From positions 1 to 64,000 of the forward strand of contig QHUB01000016.1 in NCBI GenBank assembly GCA_003221035.1: DNA of 64,000 nt, read 5' to 3'. The number at the start of each line of letters is the position of its first letter. The first letter of the stretch is position 1. Origin of the DNA: Gemmatimonadota bacterium. GTDB taxonomy: Bacteria; Gemmatimonadota; Gemmatimonadetes; Gemmatimonadales; GWC2-71-9. Made by a program: the position numbers and the translations under genes. The notes beneath the pieces are model-generated. The model saw nothing but the letters and a program-made list of their open reading frames with translations. It did no database searches and had not been told where the DNA came from. Below are positions 1 through 7,217 of the stretch, in pieces.

Positions 1-50
1 CCGGCGACAATGACGGCGACGACAATGGCGGCAATTTGTTTCGCCTTCAT
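1..50 (-). CDS. Partial PKD/HAF-type lipoprotein paralogue, 5' end only
   Basis: The complement of bases 48-50 is an ATG, and the bases down to 1 encode the same opening residues (MKAKQIAAIVVAV...) as the complete lipoprotein gene at 652-2418. The 50 bases are identical to those at 2369-2418. The gene therefore starts here and leaves the left edge. It is the downstream copy in a tandem duplication. Its remaining sequence is not visible, so whether it is intact cannot be judged. Confidence 0.7.
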   Translation of the reverse strand, partial: MKAKQIAAIVVAVIVA

Positions 51-494
51 GGCGGCCCCAAGTGAGCGTTTTGAAAAATCCTCGGCGTCCTTGGCCCTGG
101 TCCATCACTCCCGGGTCGATGGGCATTAGTGCCCGAGGGGGACAATCCTTCCCCGCGGCGGAATCCCCGGCTCGAGTTCCAGAATCCCTACGCTCGACCC
201 TATCCCGAATCGTGGCGCACCCGCCCCACCGGGGTTCATCACCGTCACCGTCTTGTCCACCAGCTCGAGCAACGGCCGGCGGCTGTGCCCAAAAATGATG
301 ATCTCCGCATCCGGAAACGCCTCGTGCAGCTTGGCGGGATTGGGACTCCCGAATTGGTCCCCGTGTGTGACGACGATGGGAAAACCGTCCAGCTCGATCG
401 CGGCGACCTGCGGAAGCTGGGAGCGCAAGTCGAGGCCATCGCTGTTGCCGTAGACCGCGGTCACCGGCGCCAGCGCGCGCAGCTCGACCAGCAG
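1..494. repeat. Direct repeat, left copy (494 bp)
   Basis: Bases 1-494 align without gaps to 2369-2862 (offset 2368). Counting by eye I find about 27 differences, roughly 94-95% identity. About half of the differences cluster between 181 and 235. The repeat spans the start of the PKD lipoprotein gene, the intergenic spacer and most of the phosphoesterase gene. Identity stops abruptly at 494/2862 after the shared GCTCGACCAGCAG. The arrangement shows a tandem duplication of a unit about 2.37 kb long. Confidence 0.93.
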
Positions 495-527
495 CAAGCC
501 GATAATGAGAATTGGGAAGCGCGACAT
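126..527 (-). pseudogene. Truncated YfcE/MJ0936-like phosphoesterase remnant
   Basis: The reading frame is nearly the same as the intact phosphoesterase at 2494-2973 from residue LLVELRALAPV onward, but the first ~50 residues are gone. With them go the metal-binding SDTHG and GGD motifs. The last metal-site motif reads GHSRRP instead of GHSHRP, so a histidine ligand is also lost. The 5' sequence upstream of the junction at 494 is unrelated. An ATG at 525-527 would give a hydrophobic start (MSRFPILIIGLLLVEL), so a short exported chimera could still be made, but it cannot be a functional enzyme of this family. Confidence 0.8.
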
Positions 528-552
528 GACAGGCGAACCTTGAAAGTCAGTT

Positions 553-596
553 GCCCGCCCGATGTCGCAAACTCTGTGCTGGGACGCTGGGCGGGC
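553..596 (-). terminator. Possible hairpin downstream of the PKD lipoprotein gene
   Basis: GCCCGCCC at 553-560 and GGGCGGGC at 589-596 are a perfect 8-bp inverted repeat with a 28-base loop. It lies about 56 bases beyond the stop codon of the leftward lipoprotein gene. No clear T-tract follows on the transcribed side, so this is a weak terminator candidate. Confidence 0.3.
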
Positions 597-651
597 GTTA
601 ACCCTGGAGTGGGTGACGGTTATGTCGTTTCGAGCGGCGCCACTGCGCGCC

Positions 652-2418
652 CTAGCCCCTCCGTTTCCAAAGGATCGCGTGCGTCTTGGCGTCCAGGGCA
701 CAAAACTGAGTCCCCTCGACGAACTTGTCACACGTATATCCGATGACATCCCCGCGCGTATTTATCGCCACCGCCACCGCGCCGGCGCTGCGCACATTGG
801 AGGGACCCGTCCCCAGGTCCGTCACCGTCGATTGCCCCGGCTGCCACACGAATACGTGTAGTCTGCCCTCTGCGGCGACGCTCGTTCCGACAAGTGTGCT
901 CTGCCCATTCATTCCCGCCACGAACGTCGCACCACCGAGCGATCCGATGTCTGTGCGCGTGCCATCGCGCCAGAAATAGCCATGCCCGGGGTCGCTGCTA
1001 TTGCCGGCGATGTCTCCCGCATCGTTGATGGTCAGCGCTATTCCGAGGCCGAGATCGTGGACCACACCGTCCACCCATAGAACCGCATGCTGTCGAAAAT
1101 CCGAGTCCCAGCTCGTGCCAACGACGTCGCCCTTGTCGTTGATGTCGTTCGCTCTGGAGTTCCCGCAGTTCGGGTAATCCCCATTCAAGTCGCAAGTGAA
1201 TTCTTGCAGCACGCCCAAATCGCGCGTTGTTCCGTTCTCCCAGATAAAAGCGTGGTAGATATCGCTGTGACCGCCGTGCATTAGACTGGCGCCCACGACT
1301 TGGCGGCTGTCATTCATCCCAGTCGCCTCGGCTTCATCGCTGCTGGGTGAGTAGAGCCCTCCGATAGACTGTCGTGCGCCGTTCCGCCAAATTGCCGAGG
1401 TGAAGCGGTCCATCTCGCTTTCGTGCCAGGCGAGGATGTCGTTTCCCAGCGCGCCTGTGATCTTCACCTGCGGCCCACCCGCGATACCGACAAGCCCGAG
1501 GTTCGTCGTGACGCCGTTCTTCCACTCAAACACTTGCGCTCCGCGATTCTCCGCCATGATCCCGACACCGGCAATGAGTCCGTCTCTCGTAATCTTTTCC
1601 GCTCGGCTCTCGGGAAATCCCACGGCGAGATCCCGGATCGAGCCTTCCTTCCACAAGAAGGCGTGGAGCTCTCCATTCGACGTCGTGCTTGCTCCGACCA
1701 CCGCGTCGTTGTCATTCAGTCCGTAGGGCCGTGCCGATTCGCCGCCGAGTGTGCCGAGATCGATGACTTCATAGCCATCGACAAGCTGGGGCGCCGCGCT
1801 GACGTCGATAGCGGCCGTCTTGCTCGCGCTCGCGCCGTCGTCGTCGGTGACCGTCACCTGCACCGTGTAATGCCCGACAGTCCCGTACTTGTGCGCCCCA
1901 TGCGCCTTGGGGACCGTGTTCTTCTTTCCGTCGCCCCAATCGAAGCTCACGGTCAGACTGTCCGCCTTGCCCGGATCGCTGACGACGACGTCGATCTTGA
2001 CTGAATCGGGCAGGGCCACCGCCGAGGTGGGCGCCGTGATGCTGGCGATTTGCGGCGGGGCATTGGCCACCGTGACCGTCAGCGCCGCCGTATCCGCGAG
2101 CCCCTGCGTATCGCGCGCGACGAGCCGCACGGTTTTGGAGCCGTTGTCGGCATAGGTGTGCTTCACGACGTCGCCCGAATCCGCGCCACCATCGCCGAAC
2201 GTCCACTGATATCGGAGCGGGTCTTCGTCCGGGTCTGTGGAGCTTTTCGCGCTGAACGACATTTCACTGCCTTCGACGCTCGCCGCAGGACTGTCGATTT
2301 TGGCGACGGGCGCGTGATCATCCGGCGGTGGCTCGACCTTCGTGATGTTATCGGATTTCGTGCATGCGCCGGCGACAATGACGGCGACGACAATGGCGGC
2401 AATTTGTTTCGCCTTCAT
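652..2418 (-). CDS. PKD-domain lipoprotein with HAF-type repeats
   Basis: Encodes 588 residues. The N-terminus is a lipoprotein signal (hydrophobic run ending in VAGAC), so it is probably anchored in an outer membrane. Two PKD-type beta-sandwich domains follow, at about 40-120 and 125-210, with the typical WTFGDG and FDWGDG turns. From about residue 215 there are several repeats of the form VIDLGTLGG / AFLWKEGSIRDL / NDxxxVVG, which match the extracellular HAF repeat family. Function is unknown; surface binding or adhesion is an inference. It lies directly downstream of the phosphoesterase at 2494-2973, and a second copy begins at 1-50. Confidence 0.85.
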   Translation of the reverse strand: MKAKQIAAIVVAVIVAGACTKSDNITKVEPPPDDHAPVAKIDSPAASVEGSEMSFSAKSSTDPDEDPLRYQWTFGDGGADSGDVVKHTYADNGSKTVRLVARDTQGLADTAALTVTVANAPPQIASITAPTSAVALPDSVKIDVVVSDPGKADSLTVSFDWGDGKKNTVPKAHGAHKYGTVGHYTVQVTVTDDDGASASKTAAIDVSAAPQLVDGYEVIDLGTLGGESARPYGLNDNDAVVGASTTSNGELHAFLWKEGSIRDLAVGFPESRAEKITRDGLIAGVGIMAENRGAQVFEWKNGVTTNLGLVGIAGGPQVKITGALGNDILAWHESEMDRFTSAIWRNGARQSIGGLYSPSSDEAEATGMNDSRQVVGASLMHGGHSDIYHAFIWENGTTRDLGVLQEFTCDLNGDYPNCGNSRANDINDKGDVVGTSWDSDFRQHAVLWVDGVVHDLGLGIALTINDAGDIAGNSSDPGHGYFWRDGTRTDIGSLGGATFVAGMNGQSTLVGTSVAAEGRLHVFVWQPGQSTVTDLGTGPSNVRSAGAVAVAINTRGDVIGYTCDKFVEGTQFCALDAKTHAILWKRRG

Positions 2419-2862
2419 GGCGGCCCCAAGTGAGCGTTTCGAAAACTCCTCGGCGTCCCTGGCCCTGGTCCATCACTCCCAGGTCGATGGGCATTAGTGC
2501 CCGAGGGGCACAATCCTTCCCCGCGGCGGAATCCCCGGCTCGAGCTCCAGTATCCCCACGCTCGGCGGAATGCCAAAGCGGGGCGCGCCGGCACCGCCGG
2601 GGTTCATCACCGTGATCGTCTTGTCCACCAGCTCGAGCAGCGGCCGGTGGCTATGCCCAAAAATGATGATCTCCGCATCCGGAAACGCCTCGTGCAGCTT
2701 GGCGGGATTGGGACTCCCGAATTGGTCCCCGTGTGTGACGACGATGGGAAAACCGTCCAGCTCGATCGCGGCGACCTGCGGAAGCTGAGAGCGCAAGTCG
2801 ATGCCATCGCTGTTGCCGTAGACCGCGGTCACCGGCGCCAGCGCGCGCAGCTCGACCAGCAG
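2369..2862. repeat. Direct repeat, right copy (494 bp)
   Basis: This is the partner of 1-494. It carries the start of the complete PKD lipoprotein gene, the spacer and the 3' three-quarters of the intact phosphoesterase gene. Because this copy keeps all catalytic motifs, it is more likely the ancestral-like one. Confidence 0.93.
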
Positions 2863-2973
2863 ATCACTCCGGCCCACGTCACCGCCGTGCAGGATGTGAT
2901 CGACCTCTCGAAAGATCTCGAACACCTGCGGCCGCAACATGCCGTGCGTGTCCGAGATGATGCCAAGCCTCAT
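2494..2973 (-). CDS. YfcE/MJ0936-family metallophosphoesterase
   Basis: A small (159 aa) calcineurin-like phosphodiesterase of the YfcE/MJ0936 type. The metal-binding motifs are complete: SDTHG near the N-terminus, GGDVG, YGNSD, THGDQFG and GHSHRP. I chose the start at MRLGIISDTHG (2973) because the homologous fold begins there; it overlaps the stop of the DUF922 gene by four bases (ATGA), so the two are probably translationally coupled. The substrate is unknown. A decayed second copy lies at 126-527. Confidence 0.88.
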   Translation of the reverse strand: MRLGIISDTHGMLRPQVFEIFREVDHILHGGDVGRSDLLVELRALAPVTAVYGNSDGIDLRSQLPQVAAIELDGFPIVVTHGDQFGSPNPAKLHEAFPDAEIIIFGHSHRPLLELVDKTITVMNPGGAGAPRFGIPPSVGILELEPGIPPRGRIVPLGH

Positions 2974-3599
2974 TGCGGCAGTCGCCGAGCAACCTCGGCG
3001 TTCCACGCGGCCTGGCTTGCCGACCGCAGCCCGTGGTTCGTCTCCGCATCGTATCGCTGCTGCTCGGCCTTCTCTTCCTGAATCAGTCGGCCGGCGAGGT
3101 TGGTGAGCTCTGAATCTGTCTTACTGCAGGCGCCGGCGAGCGTGGCAAAGTACCGGCGCATGCGGCGCGCGTGTACCTCGGCCAGATCGAAATGCGTCTG
3201 CTCGTGTCGCAGCGCGCTGCGGCTGAACACACTGTCGCTCAGCGCGACCGTCTTCACCCAGGACTGCCGGGGCCGGAATGTGGCGATCACACGGAAATCG
3301 AACGCCTCGCGCCGGCATTTCCAGGCATAAAACAGCGCATAGGCTGTTTTCGCGACCTCAGGGCCACTGCCTGGTGGCCGCCCGTGGAAATCGTTCCACG
3401 TGAGCCGGCGGGCTGCAGACCATGGGAAGGCGGAGTCCGCGGCCATGTCTTGATGCAGCATGTCGTCCAACGTCGACGGCGGAGCGGGCGGAGGAGGCCG
3501 TCGCACAACTGTCGGCGTCGCCGACCTCGGAGGCGGCGCTCCGTGGCCACAACCCGCAAACGCGAGCAAGAAGCTCAGTAAAGAGAAGCGCCGCGTCAC
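2970..3599 (-). CDS. DUF922 putative zinc-protease lipoprotein
   Basis: About 209 residues from a GTG at 3599 that overlaps the TGA of the M1 peptidase gene (GTGA). The start MTRRFSLLSFLLAFAGC is a lipoprotein signal with lipobox FAGC, followed by a proline-rich linker. The body matches DUF922: a TWNDFHGRPP segment, then SALRHEQTHFDLAEVHARRM, in which HEQTH has the HExxH form of a zinc metalloprotease. Activity of this family is inferred. A longer in-frame start exists upstream but lies inside the peptidase gene and has no signal peptide. Confidence 0.8.
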   Translation of the reverse strand: MTRRFSLLSFLLAFAGCGHGAPPPRSATPTVVRRPPPPAPPSTLDDMLHQDMAADSAFPWSAARRLTWNDFHGRPPGSGPEVAKTAYALFYAWKCRREAFDFRVIATFRPRQSWVKTVALSDSVFSRSALRHEQTHFDLAEVHARRMRRYFATLAGACSKTDSELTNLAGRLIQEEKAEQQRYDAETNHGLRSASQAAWNAEVARRLPQ

Positions 3600-5242
3600 C
3601 GCCCGGGTGTTGAAGTGACGGTCACGTAGAAGTTTTCGTCCACGGTCAGCTCCGTTGCCCTCGGCGATGCTTCGAGTGTCTGCCATGCTTCGGTGGGCTT
3701 GAGCAGTCGGGTGCCCAGCCCTGGAATGCTCACGCGCACCGGCATGTCGAATCCCGGGACGACGTTCGACCAGCGATACGACAGCGTACTCCCCTGCACG
3801 CGAAACTCGAACACCGGGACCTTGGTCGTCGTGAGATATTGCGCGAACACTTTGCTCAGATCGATCCCGGCCTCGCGGCTGATGTAATCCTCCACCTGCT
3901 TGCCGGTGACGGTCTGGTGATAGAACGTCTTCTGCAACCCGCGCAGGATGTCGCGCCACTTCGCGTCGTCATCGATGATGGCGCGGATCGTGTGCAGCAT
4001 GTTCCCGCCCTTGGGATACATGTCGCCCGACCCTTGCGCATTCACCCCGAACACCGGCACGATGGGACGGTCGTTCCGAATGCCGCGCCGCGCGCCGATC
4101 ATGTACGCCGCGCCGGCCATCTTCCCCATCATGCACTCGGTATAAATCCCCTCGGCGTAATTGGCGAAGCTCTCGTGCAGCCACATGTCCGCGTGGTCCT
4201 GGGCGGAGAGGTTGTTGCCCCACCACTCGTGCGCGCTTTCGTGCACGATGATGAAATCCCACTGCAGTCCGAGTCCCGTGTACGAGAGATCGCGGCCCAG
4301 GTAGCCGTTGAGGAAATGATTGCCGTAGGCGACGGCGCTCTGATGCTCCATGCCGAGGTGCGGCGTCTCGACCAGTTTGTAGCCGTCCGTATACCAGGGG
4401 TACGGTCCGAACCAGTGCTCGAAGCATTTGAGCATCGGGATGACCTGTCGGAATTGGCGCTTCGCGGTGTCCGCGTGATAGTCGAGCGGCCAGAAGTCGA
4501 GCGACAGACGCCCCGCCTCACCATCCAGCGTGTCGCTGAAGTGCGTGTATCCGCCGGCATTGATCGTGACGTTGTAGTTGTTGATCGGACTGGTCACGAA
4601 CCATTCGTACGTCGTCGTGCCGTCCGCATTCTTCGTGGTCTTGCGCAGCCGGCCGTTCGAGACGTCGAGCAGTGGATCGGGCACGGTGATCGCGATTCGC
4701 TGGCTGTCGGGCTCATCCGCCAGGTAGTCCTTGGTCGGCCACCAGACGCTCGCGCCGAGCCCCTCGTTGGCGGTCGCGATCCATTGCCGGCCGAGGCTGT
4801 CCTTGGGGAATGTGAAGCCGCCATCCCAGGGAAGCCTCTTGCCGACTCGCGGCTTGCCGTGATACCACACGGTGATCGTCCCGGTGGACCCGGCGCGCGG
4901 CTGCGACTTGAGCGTGACGAAGAACGCATTGCCGTCGCGCCGGTACGCGAGCTTGCGCCGGTCCTGCACGATGCTGTCGATCTCCAGCGGCACCTGCAGA
5001 TCGATCTGCATTTCGCGCGCGGGCTGAAGCACGCGATACGTGATCGCATTCCAACCGCTGATCGTCGAGTCGGCGGGATTCACCCGAGTGTGCAGATCGT
5101 AGAACTGCACGTCCCACCAGGCGCGCCCGGATCCGTTGGAGCCTCGGAGCGTGTCGGCGTGGCTGTAGTGTGTGGTGTCCTGCGCCTGCGCCAACATAGG
5201 GCAGCACAGAGTCGCGAGCAGGAGCATCGATGTCTTTGTCAT
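3596..5242 (-). CDS. Secreted M1-family metallopeptidase
   Basis: 548 residues with a cleavable signal (ending near AQAQD). The aminopeptidase N/leukotriene A4 hydrolase-like core is clear: substrate-binding LGMEHQ in place of GAMEN, the zinc motif HESAHEWWG, and the second glutamate ligand in LHESFANYAEG about 19 residues on. It should trim peptides in the periplasm or outside the cell. It is shorter than classical PepN (~870 aa) and lacks the long C-terminal helical domain. It is coupled to the DUF922 gene downstream and to the dipeptidase gene upstream (3-4 base overlaps or gaps). Confidence 0.92.
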   Translation of the reverse strand: MTKTSMLLLATLCCPMLAQAQDTTHYSHADTLRGSNGSGRAWWDVQFYDLHTRVNPADSTISGWNAITYRVLQPAREMQIDLQVPLEIDSIVQDRRKLAYRRDGNAFFVTLKSQPRAGSTGTITVWYHGKPRVGKRLPWDGGFTFPKDSLGRQWIATANEGLGASVWWPTKDYLADEPDSQRIAITVPDPLLDVSNGRLRKTTKNADGTTTYEWFVTSPINNYNVTINAGGYTHFSDTLDGEAGRLSLDFWPLDYHADTAKRQFRQVIPMLKCFEHWFGPYPWYTDGYKLVETPHLGMEHQSAVAYGNHFLNGYLGRDLSYTGLGLQWDFIIVHESAHEWWGNNLSAQDHADMWLHESFANYAEGIYTECMMGKMAGAAYMIGARRGIRNDRPIVPVFGVNAQGSGDMYPKGGNMLHTIRAIIDDDAKWRDILRGLQKTFYHQTVTGKQVEDYISREAGIDLSKVFAQYLTTTKVPVFEFRVQGSTLSYRWSNVVPGFDMPVRVSIPGLGTRLLKPTEAWQTLEASPRATELTVDENFYVTVTSTPGR

Positions 5243-6150
5243 TGTCTTCGTAGTTGCTCGAAAGTGATGTTAAGAATCGGATAGTGCTCCCAGCCGCGGA
5301 AGTCGAAGTGCCACCACTCGCTGGGATTCACCGTGAACCCTTCGCGCTCGAGCGCCCGCCGCAGCAAAGCACGATGCCAGCGCTGCAAAGAAGTCCCGCC
5401 GAGAAAATCCGCGTAGGCACGCGGCGTCGCTTCGTCGTACGTCGAAGGCATCTCGACGGGCGCTCCGGTCTTGAGGTCATACAACGTGATATCGACCGCG
5501 GCCCCGCGATTGTGCTTCGATCCCTTGCTGGGATCGGCCACGAGCCAGCGCGATGCGGGCGGTGTTGCGTCCCAGAACACCTTGGTGACATACCACGGCC
5601 GATAGGCGTCGTGAATGAGCAGGCCGTAGCCGAGCGGGCGCAGGGCGCGCGCTGCGGCGACGAGCGCGAGCGCGGCTGGGCGCTGCAGGAACGCATGTGG
5701 TGAAGAATAGAAGACGCTGCCGAGGAAGTTGTTCGTCGTCGCGTACCGAATGTCGAGGTGAATGGTCGAATCGAGCCCCGCCGGTTCCACCAGATCCGCC
5801 GCCAGGAACGCCCCGCTCTCGGCGGGCGGCGTGAGCGCACGGTCGGCGCTGAGCAACTCCACGACGGGGCGAGCGGGGGTGATCCGCAGCTGGCCGCCGT
5901 CAGCGGGGCCGAGCTGCAGCCGCGACCAGCGCGCCAGCACGGAGTCTGCGCCGCGTTTGATTGGCAGCGCCACTGAGTCCACCCGCGCGAACAACGCGCC
6001 GTGATCTTCGTAGACGTAGATCGTGTCGGTTCCGCTGAGGTAAGCGCCGACCCGGCTCCGCGCGGCGGCGGGCGCGGGGGCAGGCTTCGGGGGGGGCGAA
6101 TCCGCTGCTTGGACCGCGAGCAGAATCAAGCAGAGAGTCGATCCGATCAT
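5239..6150 (-). CDS. ddpX: D-Ala-D-Ala dipeptidase (VanX/DdpX-like, M15D)
   Basis: About 303 residues from the ATG at 6150, which opens with a signal peptide and overlaps the stop of the upstream gene (ATGA). An N-terminal ~120-residue segment of unknown role precedes the M15D domain. The zinc and catalytic residues are visible: HDAYRPW, SKHNRGAAVDITL (His and Asp ligands) and EWWHFDF (Glu and His). The enzyme hydrolyses D-alanyl-D-alanine; the likely role here is recycling of cell-wall dipeptides. There is no vanHA or regulator nearby, so vancomycin resistance is not indicated. Confidence 0.88.
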   Translation of the reverse strand: MIGSTLCLILLAVQAADSPPPKPAPAPAAARSRVGAYLSGTDTIYVYEDHGALFARVDSVALPIKRGADSVLARWSRLQLGPADGGQLRITPARPVVELLSADRALTPPAESGAFLAADLVEPAGLDSTIHLDIRYATTNNFLGSVFYSSPHAFLQRPAALALVAAARALRPLGYGLLIHDAYRPWYVTKVFWDATPPASRWLVADPSKGSKHNRGAAVDITLYDLKTGAPVEMPSTYDEATPRAYADFLGGTSLQRWHRALLRRALEREGFTVNPSEWWHFDFRGWEHYPILNITFEQLRRQ

Positions 6151-6575
6151 AATTGCGCGAACACGCGCTCTCCTTTGAATTTCCGGGCTCTCGAATCCCA
6201 CGGAAAGAAAATCACCACGCGAAACTCCACCTCGGTGCCCGACGGCGCGTGCGACAGCCACTTTGCCTTGTGCGTGCCCGTCACCTTCGCCTCTTCACAT
6301 ACACCCTGCGGCCCGATCACGATTTGCTGGAGATCGAACTGGATGTCGGGGAAAGCGCCGAGGAGTGTCAGATAGAATTGCGTCGCGCCGGCATGGCCCT
6401 CCCAGCGCGCGCCGGCTTCGCCGATGACTTCATACACGCAGTCGGGTGTGAGCGTCGCGATCAGCCCGGCGATATCGCGTTTGTCTTCGGCGATCGAATG
6501 GGCTTTCCAGAGCTCCCGAATTTCGCGGTACAGCTCCGGCGTGACGTCGCGGGCGAGGAGCTCGCGAACGTCCAT
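6147..6575 (-). CDS. SnoaL/NTF2-like protein
   Basis: 142 residues from MDVRELLARD at 6575. It has the NTF2-like cone pattern (an N-terminal helix, TLTPDCVYEVIG, FPDIQFDLQQIVIG, then a FRVVIFFPWD strand). Families of this fold include polyketide cyclases, isomerases and proteins of unknown activity, so no reaction can be assigned. It starts two bases after the ubiX stop and overlaps the dipeptidase gene by four bases, so it is co-transcribed with both. Confidence 0.7.
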   Translation of the reverse strand: MDVRELLARDVTPELYREIRELWKAHSIAEDKRDIAGLIATLTPDCVYEVIGEAGARWEGHAGATQFYLTLLGAFPDIQFDLQQIVIGPQGVCEEAKVTGTHKAKWLSHAPSGTEVEFRVVIFFPWDSRARKFKGERVFAQL

Positions 6576-6577
6576 GA

Positions 6578-7171
6578 CTATCCCTGCCACGGCTCGATCA
6601 GCTTGATGTCGAGACGCACGTGGTCCACGATCCGCTGCACGATGAAATCCACGAGCTGGCCGATCTCGTTGGGCCGCTGGTAGAATCCCGGCGCGGCGGG
6701 AAGTATGGTCGCGCCGGCCTCGGCCGCGAGCGTCATGTTGCGCAGGTGAACGAGCGACAGCGGCGTCTCGCGAGGCACGAGCACCAGCTTGCGGCGCTCC
6801 TTGAGCGTGACGTCTGCCGCGCGCTCGATCAGCGAGCGACTCGTGCCCTGCGCGATCGCCGCCATCGTCCCCATCGAACAGGGGCACACGACCATGCCGA
6901 GTGTCTGCACCGATCCCGACGCGGGCTCGGCGCCGCGATCCGCGTCATTGAACAGCCGCACACATCCCCAATCGCCGCCAGTGGCTTTCTTGAGTCCAGC
7001 CTCGTCTTTGATGCCGCTTTCCTCCGCAAGAAGACGCCAGCCGTGAGTCGAGACGAGCAGCCACGTCGGGACATGATGCTTGGCGAGCACATCGAGCAGC
7101 CGCACCGCGTACGGCGCGCCCGAGGCGCCGGTGATCGCGAGGACCAAGGGGGTGGTCACGGCTCGAAACAT
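6578..7171 (-). CDS. ubiX: Flavin prenyltransferase UbiX
   Basis: 197 residues from the ATG at 7171 (an upstream ATG at 7192 would add seven residues). It shows LAITGASGAPYAVRLLD at the N-terminus, VVCPCSMGTMAAIAQG in the FMN/prenyl-phosphate site and RETPLSLVHLRNM near the end. UbiX makes prenylated FMN, the cofactor needed by UbiD-type decarboxylases, and a ubiD homologue lies at 10359-11834. The divergent S9 peptidase starts 46 bases away, so the two promoters must share that short spacer. Confidence 0.93.
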   Translation of the reverse strand: MFRAVTTPLVLAITGASGAPYAVRLLDVLAKHHVPTWLLVSTHGWRLLAEESGIKDEAGLKKATGGDWGCVRLFNDADRGAEPASGSVQTLGMVVCPCSMGTMAAIAQGTSRSLIERAADVTLKERRKLVLVPRETPLSLVHLRNMTLAAEAGATILPAAPGFYQRPNEIGQLVDFIVQRIVDHVRLDIKLIEPWQG

Positions 7172-7217
7172 AGCGTTAATTCGACCGGACACATCTTCTT
7201 TCTCTGTTGAGGCTCGT

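Noticed and set aside
3839-5284. 481-codon open frame opposite the M1 peptidase
   Set aside because: Antisense to a gene with complete catalytic motifs; biased composition.
5239-6150. Vancomycin resistance gene vanX
   Set aside because: No vanHA, vanRS or ligase gene nearby; the dipeptidase family is common in cell-wall recycling.
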